Origin: CAMFLJ01 sp965279255
GTDB taxonomy: Bacteria; Actinomycetota; Acidimicrobiia; Acidimicrobiales; Acidimicrobilacustridaceae
DNA: 64,000 bases
Assembly (NCBI GenBank): GCA_965279255.1
Contig: OZ257146.1
Location: 4,092,001-4,156,000, forward strand
Direction: 5' to 3'
This document shows, piece by piece, positions 18,169 to 24,698 of the stretch (positions are counted from its first letter, which is position 1; every line of letters begins with the position of its first letter). The notes under the pieces were generated by a model, which did no database searches, was not told where the DNA came from, and was given only the letters and a program-made list of their open reading frames with translations. The translations under genes and the position numbers were made by a program.

Positions 18169-19371
18169 ATGGCCGGGAAGGTGACTCCGATGTCGGTGAA
18201 GGTGTTCGCGGCGGTGACGGCGCTTGTTGAGGGCCACCCGGTGAACGTGTCGGCGGTGTGCGCCGAGAACGGGGTGTCGCGCAAGACGTTCTACAAGTGG
18301 GCGGCTCGATATCGCGCCGAGGGGCTGGCGGGGCTTGAGGAACGTTCTCGGCGCCCGTTGTCGTCACCGACCCAGATCTCGGTCGAGGTCGAGGACCGCA
18401 TCGTGAGGCTTCGCAAGGAGCTGATCGATGCGGGCCTCGATCACGGGGCGACCACGATCTCATGGCATCTCGCCCGCTCAGAGCTCGATGCGGTCCCGTC
18501 GATCGCTGGCGTTCATCGAGTGCTGGTCCGTCGAGGGCTGATCCAGCCTCAGCCGAAGAAGCGCCCGAAGTCGTCGTGGCGTCGTTTCGAAGCCGCTGCG
18601 CCGAACGAGCGCTGGCAGATCGACGCGACTGACTGGGTCACAGCGACCGGCGTGGTCAAGGTCTTCAACATCATCGATGACCACTCCCGGGTCGCGATCG
18701 CGTCCCGGGCCGTGCTCGAAGCAACGTCGCTCGAAGCGTGGGCCACGTTCAGTCAGGCCGCAGCGGTGTGGGGTCTGCCAGCCGGGGTGTTGTCGGACAA
18801 CGGCTTGTGCTTCTCCGGGAAGCTGCGCGGGTTCGAAGTCGAGTTCGAACGACAGCTGCGAGACGCCGGGATCCGACCGGTGTGCGGGCGGCCCTATCAC
18901 CCGCAGACCACCGGCAAGATCGAACGATTCCAACAGACCCTCAAGAAATGGCTCCGCCAACAACCCCTCGCTCGAGATGCCGTCGAGCTACAGGCCCAGC
19001 TCGACAAGTTCCGCGAGCTCTACAACCACCACCGCCCCCACCAAGGCATCGGGCGAGTCACCCCGATCACCCGCTGGCACGCCACCCCCGCCGCAGGCCC
19101 GGCGCCCGAACCGCTCGCCCATCCCGTCTGGCCCGCCCGCCTCCTCGAGGGCACCGTCGCCGCCGACGGCACCGTCCAAGTGAGCCGACTCCGCATCCAC
19201 ATCGGGGTCGAGTGGGAACACCACCGCGCCCAGGTCCAAATCGCCGGAACCGCCGCCAACGTCTTCATCGACGGGACACTCATACGCCACCTCACCCTCG
19301 ACCCCGACCGCTCCTACCAACCCTCCGACCGCAAACGAGGAGGCCCTCGCCGCCCCCGCCTACATTCCTGA
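18169..19371 (+). CDS. IS481-family transposase
   Basis: This 400-residue DDE transposase has an N-terminal helix-turn-helix (VSAVCAENGVSRKTFYKW, about 27-44), a second DNA-binding segment to about 140, and a catalytic core with D152 (WQIDATDW), D210 (LSDNG) and E252 (GKIERFQQTLKKWL). About 90 C-terminal residues (280-375) form an extra beta-rich domain ending in a basic tail. All catalytic residues are present and the frame is unbroken, so the element may be active. Codon use is slightly less GC-extreme (TTG, CGA, AAT-type codons) than in neighbours. Confidence 0.93.
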   Translation: MAGKVTPMSVKVFAAVTALVEGHPVNVSAVCAENGVSRKTFYKWAARYRAEGLAGLEERSRRPLSSPTQISVEVEDRIVRLRKELIDAGLDHGATTISWHLARSELDAVPSIAGVHRVLVRRGLIQPQPKKRPKSSWRRFEAAAPNERWQIDATDWVTATGVVKVFNIIDDHSRVAIASRAVLEATSLEAWATFSQAAAVWGLPAGVLSDNGLCFSGKLRGFEVEFERQLRDAGIRPVCGRPYHPQTTGKIERFQQTLKKWLRQQPLARDAVELQAQLDKFRELYNHHRPHQGIGRVTPITRWHATPAAGPAPEPLAHPVWPARLLEGTVAADGTVQVSRLRIHIGVEWEHHRAQVQIAGTAANVFIDGTLIRHLTLDPDRSYQPSDRKRGGPRRPRLHS

Positions 19372-19420
19372 CTGTCACCGATGTCTCGCGACATACCTGT
19401 CACCCATGTCCCGCGACAGC

Positions 19421-19457
19421 ACACCCCCGGAATCGGGGGGTAGACCTCCACCAGAAC
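19421..19457 (-). repeat. Right terminal inverted repeat of the IS481 element
   Basis: Complement of the left end with six mismatches. Mismatches inside the palindromic block occur so that the block stays self-complementary. Confidence 0.7.
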
Positions 19458-19475
19458 GGGGGGGGGAGGGACCCT

Positions 19476-20345
19476 TCAGGCCTCGTCGGGGGCGTGGTCG
19501 CGCACGAGGTAGATCTGGTCGGCGAACGGGATCGCCGCCGCGCTCGCCGCCAGGTCGACGCCGAGGTCGGCGCCCAGGGCCACCGCGTGGCCCAGGTCCT
19601 TGGCGTAGAGGTCGGCGGCGGTGACCATGTTGGCGTCGAGCACCGGGTCGGTCTCGCCCCGGCGCCGCGCCTCGTAGATGCCGAGCCACACCGACGACTG
19701 CTCCGAGAGCGTGCCGGTCTGGGCGGTGAGCTCGGCGACCAGCCCGTCGCGGACCCCGGCGGCCCGGGCCAGCTCGACCGCCTCCAGCGCCCCGATGCGG
19801 CTCACGTAGACCATGACGTTGTGGGCCAGCTTCAGGGCCGCGCCACTGCCGAGCGGCCCGGTCTCGATCACCCGGGCGAAGCGCTCGAGCGTGGGCCGGC
19901 AGCGCTCGCGCACGGCGTCGTCGCCGCCGGCGAGCACGAACATGCTGGCGTCGGCGACGCTCCTGGCCCCCTGCCCGGCCATGGGCACCTCGAGCAGGTC
20001 GACACCTGCGGCGTGGGCGGCGGCGGCGAGGGTGTCGATGGTGCCGGGGGAGATCGTCGAGAGCACGGCGACCACCGAGCCGGGGCGGGCGGCCGACAGG
20101 AGGCCGTCGGGGCCGGTCACCAGGTCGAGGCACTGCTGGTCGGTCTGCACGCACACGAGCACGACGTCGCAGCGCGAGGCGAGGTCACGGGCCGACGCGG
20201 CGGCGACGGCGCCTCGGGCGACCAGTGCATCGACCGGTTCGGCGACCACGTCGAGCACGACCGGCGGCTCGCCGGTGACGAGCAGGCGCTCGCCGATCGA
20301 CGCACCGATGAACCCCAACCCGACCAGCCCGACCGTGTCCGTCAT
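19476..20345 (-). CDS. NAD(P)-dependent beta-hydroxyacid dehydrogenase (3-hydroxyisobutyrate dehydrogenase family)
   Basis: This 289-residue enzyme starts at ATG 20345. The dinucleotide fold is GLVGLGFIGASIGERL (about 5-20). The substrate-binding loop VLSTISPGTI (about 93-102) replaces the usual DxSTxxP, and catalytic Lys lies in GSGAALKLAHNVMVY with the conserved Asn four residues on. DLYAKDLGHAVALGADLGVDLA is the typical C-terminal helical signature. It may belong to valine or similar branched-acid catabolism. It diverges from a DUF1905 gene and its 3' end abuts the IS481 element. Confidence 0.9.
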   Translation of the reverse strand: MTDTVGLVGLGFIGASIGERLLVTGEPPVVLDVVAEPVDALVARGAVAAASARDLASRCDVVLVCVQTDQQCLDLVTGPDGLLSAARPGSVVAVLSTISPGTIDTLAAAAHAAGVDLLEVPMAGQGARSVADASMFVLAGGDDAVRERCRPTLERFARVIETGPLGSGAALKLAHNVMVYVSRIGALEAVELARAAGVRDGLVAELTAQTGTLSEQSSVWLGIYEARRRGETDPVLDANMVTAADLYAKDLGHAVALGADLGVDLAASAAAIPFADQIYLVRDHAPDEA

Positions 20346-20389
20346 GGGCGCCAGTCTCCCAGTCCCGGCGGGCTGTCGCAGGCCCTGGC

Positions 20390-20395
20390 TACGGT
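20390..20395 (+). promoter_or_regulatory. -10 hexamer of a predicted leaderless promoter (DUF1905 gene)
   Basis: TACGGT followed by seven bases and then ATG 20403. There is no Shine-Dalgarno in the gap. Confidence 0.5.
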
Positions 20396-20402
20396 CACGG
20401 CC

Positions 20403-20699
20403 ATGAGTGGGGAGTTCACGTTCGAGGCCGAGCTGTACGAGTGGGACGGCCCGCAGCCATGGGTCTTCGCCGCGCTCCCGCCCGACCTGTCCGACGTCAT
20501 CGACGAGGTCCACGGTGCGACGGACCGGGGCTTCGGCTCGCGGCGGGTCGAGGTGGTGCTCGGGGGTCAGGTCTGGCGCACCTCGATCTTCCCGGACTCG
20601 AAGAACGCCACCTATGTCCTGCCGGTGAAGAAGGAGATCCGCCGCAAGGCGGCCGTGGGCGAGGGCGACCGGGTCGAGATCGAGCTCTCGGTCCTGTAG
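20403..20699 (+). CDS. DUF1905 domain protein
   Basis: This small protein of 98 residues (GEFTFEAELYEWDGPQPW ... TYVLPVKKEIRRKAAVGEGD) matches my recollection of DUF1905: a compact beta-barrel with an N-terminal ExE strand and a conserved LPVKKEIRK segment. Family members are often fused to, or neighbour, YdeI-like proteins; the biochemical role is unknown. ATG 20403 sits seven bases after TACGGT, so the message is probably leaderless. It diverges from the dehydrogenase gene and precedes the first BVMO by 104 bases. Confidence 0.8.
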   Translation: MSGEFTFEAELYEWDGPQPWVFAALPPDLSDVIDEVHGATDRGFGSRRVEVVLGGQVWRTSIFPDSKNATYVLPVKKEIRRKAAVGEGDRVEIELSVL

Positions 20700-20711
20700 G
20701 CACGCGCGCCC

Positions 20712-20727
20712 TGGGACCTTGGTCCCA
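20712..20727. promoter_or_regulatory. Palindrome TGGGACCTTGGTCCCA between the DUF1905 and BVMO genes
   Basis: Two 7-base arms around TT, 12 bases after the DUF1905 stop and 77 before the BVMO start. It may be a terminator hairpin or an operator; the two-base centre favours a protein site. Confidence 0.4.
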
Positions 20728-20756
20728 ACTTCCGTGGCGGCGGCCCGTGGGCCGGC

Positions 20757-20773
20757 CGCGTGATGTACCAATG
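20757..20773 (+). promoter_or_regulatory. Conserved promoter-region motif upstream of BVMO 1
   Basis: CGCGTGATGTACCAATG, identical at 16 of 17 positions to 24645-24661 upstream of the paralogous BVMO 2. It ends 30 bases before the start codon. The surrounding bases are not conserved, so the block itself is likely functional (core promoter or activator site). Confidence 0.55.
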
Positions 20774-20803
20774 ATCGATACTTTTCGCACGAGGGGGACA
20801 CCC

Positions 20804-22582
20804 ATGGCCATCGATCCGACCGACATCGACGTCGAGGCGCTGCGCGAGCGCTACCGCATCGAGAAGGAGAAGCGGGTCCGCCCCGACGGCAACAAGCAGT
20901 TCAAGGAGCTGAAGGGCGAGTACGCCGAGTTCGACCGCGACCCCTACACCGAGCGGGTCGAGCGCGAGCCCGTCGTGGAGGAGACCGAGGTCCTCATCGT
21001 GGGCGGAGGCTTCGGCGGCATGCTCACCGCCATCGACCTCACCAAGCTCGGCATCCGTGACTTCCGCCTGGTCGAGAAGGCCGGCGACTTCGGCGGCACC
21101 TGGTACTGGAACCGCTACCCGGGCTGCATGTGCGACGTCGAGTCGTACACCTACCTCCCGCTGCTCGAGGACACGGGCTACATGCCCACCCAGCGCTACG
21201 CCCAGGCGCCGGAGATCTTCGAGTACTGCAAGCTGCTCGGCCGCACCTTCGACCTCTACGAGAACGCCCTGTTCCAGACGGTGATCAGCGGCGCGGTGTG
21301 GGACGACGACGCCCACCGCTGGGTCGTCACCACCGACCGGGGCGACACCATCCGGGCCCGCTTCGTGGTGGTCGCCGGCGGCATCCTCCACAAGGCCAAG
21401 CTGCCGGGCATCCCGGGCATCGAGACCTTCCAGGGCAAGGCCTTCCACACCAGCCGCTGGGACTACGCCTACACCGGCGGCAGCCCCACCAGCCCGATGG
21501 ACAAGCTGGGCGACAAGGTCGTGGGCATCATCGGCACCGGCGCCACCGCCGTGCAGGCCATCCCCCAGCTGGCCAACTCGGCCAAGCAGGTCATCGTCTT
21601 CCAGCGCACGCCCTCCGCCGTCGGCGTGCGCGACCAGGCCCCGACCGACGTCGAGTGGTTCAAGAGCCTGAAGCCGGGGTGGCAGCAGGAGCGCATCGTC
21701 AACTTCACCCAGAGCGTCACCGGCGTGAAGCCCGAGGAGAACCTCGTCGCCGACGGCTGGACCCACGTCATGTGGGACAACACCCAGGCCGCGGTGTCGT
21801 CCGAGGAGGAGGCCGCCGCCCTCGAGCTGAGCGACTTCCTGACGATGGAGGAGATCCGGCGCCGGGTCGACGAGATCGTCGACGATCCCGACACCGCCGA
21901 GAAGCTCAAGCCCTACTGGGCCAAGAACTGCAAGCGGGTCTGCTTCCACGACGACTACCTGCCGGCCTTCAACAAGCCCAACGTCACCCTCGTCGACACC
22001 GACGGCCGGGGCGTCGACAGCATCACCGAGAACGCGGTCGTGGTCGACGGCGTCGAGTACCCGGTCGACTGCCTCGTGTTCGCCTCCGGATTCGAGGTCA
22101 ACACCGACTACGAGCAGCGCGTCGGGTTCGACCCGGTCGGCCGCCGTGGCCAGGCCATGAGCGAGCGCTGGTCCGAGGGCGCCCGCACCATGCACGGCGT
22201 GCTCCAGGGCGACTTCCCGAACTTGATGCTGATCAGCCTCGTGCAGGCCGGGTTCGGCACCAACTTCGTGCACTTCCTGGCCGGTTCGGCCGCCCACTGC
22301 GCGGCCATCGTGGCCGCGTGCAGGGAGCAGGGCATCGAGACCATCGAGGCCACGCCGGAGGCCGAGGAGGACTGGCTGATGACGCTCTACGGCGCCGCCG
22401 CCGGCCCCGCCGAGTACGTCGCCATCTGCACGCCGAGCTTCTACAACTCCGAGCTGCAGGAGCCCGACGCCAAGGCGGCCCGCAACCTGGTCTACGCCGG
22501 CGGCGTCATCGACTACCTGGGCCACCTCGAGCGCTGGCGGGCCGAGGGCCAGCTCGCCGGCACCGTCACCACCAAGGCGTAG
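20804..22582 (+). CDS. Baeyer-Villiger-type flavin monooxygenase, paralogue 1
   Basis: This 592-residue FAD/NADPH enzyme has an N-terminal extension of about 60 residues, FAD-binding GGGFGG (67-72), and the Baeyer-Villiger fingerprint F-x-G-x-x-x-H-T-x-x-W at 209-219 (followed by D rather than P). The NADPH-binding GTGATA is at 244-249. Such enzymes insert oxygen next to ketones in cyclic or steroid substrates. ATG 20804 has GAGGGGGA just upstream. It is closely related to the enzyme at 24699-26474, with aligned sequence from the first residues to the C-terminal VTTKA/DVSKA. The substrate is unknown. Confidence 0.93.
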   Translation: MAIDPTDIDVEALRERYRIEKEKRVRPDGNKQFKELKGEYAEFDRDPYTERVEREPVVEETEVLIVGGGFGGMLTAIDLTKLGIRDFRLVEKAGDFGGTWYWNRYPGCMCDVESYTYLPLLEDTGYMPTQRYAQAPEIFEYCKLLGRTFDLYENALFQTVISGAVWDDDAHRWVVTTDRGDTIRARFVVVAGGILHKAKLPGIPGIETFQGKAFHTSRWDYAYTGGSPTSPMDKLGDKVVGIIGTGATAVQAIPQLANSAKQVIVFQRTPSAVGVRDQAPTDVEWFKSLKPGWQQERIVNFTQSVTGVKPEENLVADGWTHVMWDNTQAAVSSEEEAAALELSDFLTMEEIRRRVDEIVDDPDTAEKLKPYWAKNCKRVCFHDDYLPAFNKPNVTLVDTDGRGVDSITENAVVVDGVEYPVDCLVFASGFEVNTDYEQRVGFDPVGRRGQAMSERWSEGARTMHGVLQGDFPNLMLISLVQAGFGTNFVHFLAGSAAHCAAIVAACREQGIETIEATPEAEEDWLMTLYGAAAGPAEYVAICTPSFYNSELQEPDAKAARNLVYAGGVIDYLGHLERWRAEGQLAGTVTTKA

Positions 22583-22598
22583 CCCCCGCCCATCTTCC

Positions 22599-22648
22599 GT
22601 TCTGGCATGCGTTCTGCACCCCTGGAGGTGCAGAACGCATGCCAGAAC
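22599..22648. repeat. Dispersed palindromic repeat, family B, copy 1 (bidirectional terminator-like)
   Basis: Perfect 22-bp inverted repeat (22599-22620 with 22627-22648) around a six-base loop. The arm starts GTTCTGGCATGCGTTCTG. It lies between the convergent BVMO 1 and PIG-L genes. A second copy at 36942-36991 occupies the same kind of junction. Confidence 0.88.
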
Positions 22649-22664
22649 CGCGTGTGGGGCCCGG

Positions 22665-23387
22665 TCAGGCCTCGGCCAGGAGGTCGGCCCCGCGCACGAG
22701 CTGCAGCCGGTCGGTGGCCAGGAACTCGCGCTGGAGCTCGGGCGGCAGCTCGTCGTAGGGGCTGGCCTGGCTGACGTGGGCGCGGATCGCCTCCCAGCGC
22801 ACGTCGAGCTCGGCCGCCACGTCGACGAACGTGGTGATCTCGTCGTCCGGGGTGCCCAGCTCGTGGCCCACGTACGCCTCGCCCCCGCCGATGGCGCTCA
22901 TGTGCTCGGCCCACCGCTGCATCGACGAGCGGGCCAGGCACACGAGGTAGAGCGCCGGGGTCGTGGCGGCCGCGTCGACGGCGACGACGGTGGCGTCGCG
23001 GACGGCGACGTGGTCGCGGTGGCCGTCGCTGGCATCGAGGGTGACGACCACGTCGGGCCGCCACCGCTCGATGTGCTCGCCGATCTCCCGGGCCAGCGAT
23101 GCGGGGTCGACGGCCACGAGCGCGCCCGGTGGGGGAGTGCCCTCCATGTCGGAGTCGACGTGGCCGAGCAGCACGACCTCGTCGACGCCGAGGATGGTCG
23201 CTGCGCCCCGCAGCTCGGCCTCGCGCTGCGCGGCGAGGTCGTCGGTGGGGACCCTGCTCTCGCCGGCCTCGCCCCGGGTGGCGCACACCACCGCGGTGAT
23301 GTGGCCCCGTGCGTGGGCGTGGGCCAGCACCGAGCCGCAGCCGAACGTCTCGTCGTCCGGGTGGGCGACCACGACCAACAGGCGCAT
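22665..23387 (-). CDS. PIG-L family deacetylase (LmbE-like)
   Basis: This 240-residue zinc-dependent N-deacetylase has AHPDDE (residues 8-13) carrying the first metal ligands and the general base, and SDGHRDHVAV (about 124-133) with the third metal-binding His. The family removes acetyl groups from GlcNAc-type substrates such as mycothiol precursors or glycolipids. The ATG at 23387 is inside the cupin stop (TGATG), so the two genes are coupled. The unit is read from a promoter containing the paired PadR-type operator. MshB or Mca identity is possible but not demonstrable here. Confidence 0.88.
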   Translation of the reverse strand: MRLLVVVAHPDDETFGCGSVLAHAHARGHITAVVCATRGEAGESRVPTDDLAAQREAELRGAATILGVDEVVLLGHVDSDMEGTPPPGALVAVDPASLAREIGEHIERWRPDVVVTLDASDGHRDHVAVRDATVVAVDAAATTPALYLVCLARSSMQRWAEHMSAIGGGEAYVGHELGTPDDEITTFVDVAAELDVRWEAIRAHVSQASPYDELPPELQREFLATDRLQLVRGADLLAEA

Positions 23388-23863
23388 CAGACGAACTCGA
23401 TGCCCGAGCGGTCGGCGAGGCTCACGAGGCGATCCATGTCGGGTGCGGCCGGCTCCGGGAGGACCCGGTCGTCGGTGGGGTCGCCCATGGCGAAGAAGAA
23501 GTCCTCGAGGTTGTCGGCCGGCTTGCCCGAGGTGATGACCAGCAGGCGGGCGGTGGGGGACACCACGCGATAGGTGTGGACGGCTCCCCGGGGCACGAAG
23601 GCGAGGGCTCCGGTCGTGACGGTGGAGACCTGACCGTCGACCTCGACCTCGACCTCGCCGTCGAGCACGTAGAAGGCCTCGTCCTCGCCGGCGTGGCGGT
23701 GCCGCGGGGGGTTCGAGGCGGCGGTGACCCACTGCTCGGTGATGCCGTAGGCGCTGCCGGTCTCGGCCACGCCGAGGACCTTGGTCGTGAGGGTGTTGAG
23801 GAACCAGGTGGCCTCACCCTCGTCGTGGCCCCGGATGATCGTGGTGGTGGTCGAAGTGGTCAT
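23387..23863 (-). CDS. Cupin-domain protein
   Basis: This 158-residue single-domain cupin has motif 1 PPRHRHAGEDEAFYVLDGEV with His, His and Glu ligands (about 55-74) and motif 2 FVPRGAVHTYRV (about 92-103). It has a Thr-rich N-terminus. The ATG 23863 has GGGAGGGA seven bases upstream. Cupins of this type bind a divalent metal and act as small dioxygenases, isomerases or ligand sensors. It is the first gene of a cupin/PIG-L unit controlled by the divergent PadR gene. The reaction is unknown. Confidence 0.87.
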   Translation of the reverse strand: MTTSTTTTIIRGHDEGEATWFLNTLTTKVLGVAETGSAYGITEQWVTAASNPPRHRHAGEDEAFYVLDGEVEVEVDGQVSTVTTGALAFVPRGAVHTYRVVSPTARLLVITSGKPADNLEDFFFAMGDPTDDRVLPEPAAPDMDRLVSLADRSGIEFV

Positions 23864-23905
23864 GGCGTTCCCTCCCATTGTCATGGCCCCGGTCCCTCGT
23901 CGTGA

Positions 23906-23924
23906 ATACTGCCCGGGGCAGTAT
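23906..23924. promoter_or_regulatory. PadR-type operator, copy 1
   Basis: ATACTGCCCGGGGCAGTAT, a perfect 19-base palindrome. It begins four bases downstream of the cupin -10 hexamer, covering the likely transcription start. Confidence 0.75.
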
Positions 23925-23927
23925 CGG

Positions 23928-23958
23928 ACACTAGACACTGCCCAGGGCAGTATGTCAA
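23928..23958 (-). promoter_or_regulatory. Promoter of the cupin/PIG-L operon
   Basis: On the minus strand a consensus -35 TTGACA (23958-23953) is followed by a 19-base spacer and -10 TAGTGT (23933-23928). The long spacer contains one full palindromic operator (23935-23953). Confidence 0.65.
23935..23953. promoter_or_regulatory. PadR-type operator, copy 2
   Basis: ACACTGCCCAGGGCAGTAT, one arm mismatch from perfect. Centre-to-centre distance to copy 1 is 29 bases. It fills the spacer between -35 and -10 of the cupin promoter and ends 15 bases before the PadR start codon. Confidence 0.75.
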
Positions 23959-23968
23959 CCTCTTCGGC

Positions 23969-24592
23969 GTGACCGACTCCCCGTCCACCACCTCGCAGGC
24001 GATCCTCGGCCTGCTCTCGCTGCGCTCCTGGAGCACCTACGAGCTGGCCAAGCAGGCCCAGCGCTCGCTCGAGTGGTTCTGGCCGCGGGCCGAGCGCAAG
24101 CTCTACGACGAGCCCAAGCGGCTCGTGGCCGCCGGCCTCGCCTCGGCCGACCGCGAGATGACCGGCGCCCGACCGCGCACCGTCTACTCGGTGACCCGGA
24201 AGGGCCGGACCGCCCTGCGTCGTTGGCTCTCCGAGCCGCCGGCTCCTCCGACCCTCGAGTTCGAGGGCATGGTGAAGGTGTTCTTCGCCGACGGCGGCAC
24301 CCTCGAACAGCTGCGGGCCAACCTGCACACGATCGCCGACACCGCCGACGGTCGCTACGCCCGGTTGTGGGGCAACGTCGAGGAGGCCATCGGGCCCGAG
24401 GCCGGCTTCGCCGACCGCCAGCACCTCAGCTCGCTCGGCGTCCGATTCCACCTCCAGCACGAGCAGCTCGTCGCGGACTGGGCCCGCTGGGCCCTCGAGC
24501 AGACCGAGGGGTGGGCCTCGACCACCGACCCGGGCCCGTGGGACCACCACCAGGCGCTCGCCGGCCTCCGGCGGCCGGAGCCTGCCGGCTGA
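23969..24592 (+). CDS. PadR-family transcriptional regulator
   Basis: This 207-residue regulator has the PadR winged helix-turn-helix at about 6-85 (QAILGLLSLRSWSTYELAKQ ... TVYSVTRKGRTALRRWL) and a C-terminal helical dimerisation domain (about 95-190). The start is GTG 23969. Two 19-base palindromes lie just upstream in the divergent region, so autoregulation and repression of the cupin/PIG-L unit are the natural reading. PadR proteins often respond to phenolic or antimicrobial compounds. BVMO 2 follows 106 bases downstream with its own promoter-like motif. Confidence 0.9.
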   Translation: MTDSPSTTSQAILGLLSLRSWSTYELAKQAQRSLEWFWPRAERKLYDEPKRLVAAGLASADREMTGARPRTVYSVTRKGRTALRRWLSEPPAPPTLEFEGMVKVFFADGGTLEQLRANLHTIADTADGRYARLWGNVEEAIGPEAGFADRQHLSSLGVRFHLQHEQLVADWARWALEQTEGWASTTDPGPWDHHQALAGLRRPEPAG

Positions 24593-24644
24593 GCCCGGTG
24601 GGGCTTTCGTCCCTTTTCCTTTCGCCCGAGGTGTCAAGAACGGT

Positions 24645-24661
24645 CGCGTGATGTAACAATG
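24645..24661 (+). promoter_or_regulatory. Conserved promoter-region motif upstream of BVMO 2
   Basis: CGCGTGATGTAACAATG, 16 of 17 identical to the block upstream of BVMO 1. It ends 37 bases before the start codon. Confidence 0.55.
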
Positions 24662-24698
24662 GCCGCCATTACTACGACCCCCGGGGGGACGGAGCACG

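Larger units (their letters stand above)
18059..19457 (+). mobile_element. IS481-family insertion sequence, complete
   Basis: The element is about 1.4 kb. The outer 37 bases at each end (18059-18095 and 19421-19457) are inverted repeats matching at 31 of 37 positions, beginning GTTCTGGTGGAG. Inside each arm is a self-palindromic block (CCCCCGGAATCGGGGG). Further in, each end has two copies of GACAT(C/G)GGTGACA (left 18106-18119 and 18132-18145), mirrored on the right. It encodes one intact transposase. It sits between two convergent genes without damaging either. I see no clear target duplication, so exact ends are uncertain by several bases. Confidence 0.8.

Noticed and set aside
18059..19457. 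A transposon carrying cargo genes
   Set aside because: Only a transposase lies between the inverted ends, and both neighbouring genes are intact.
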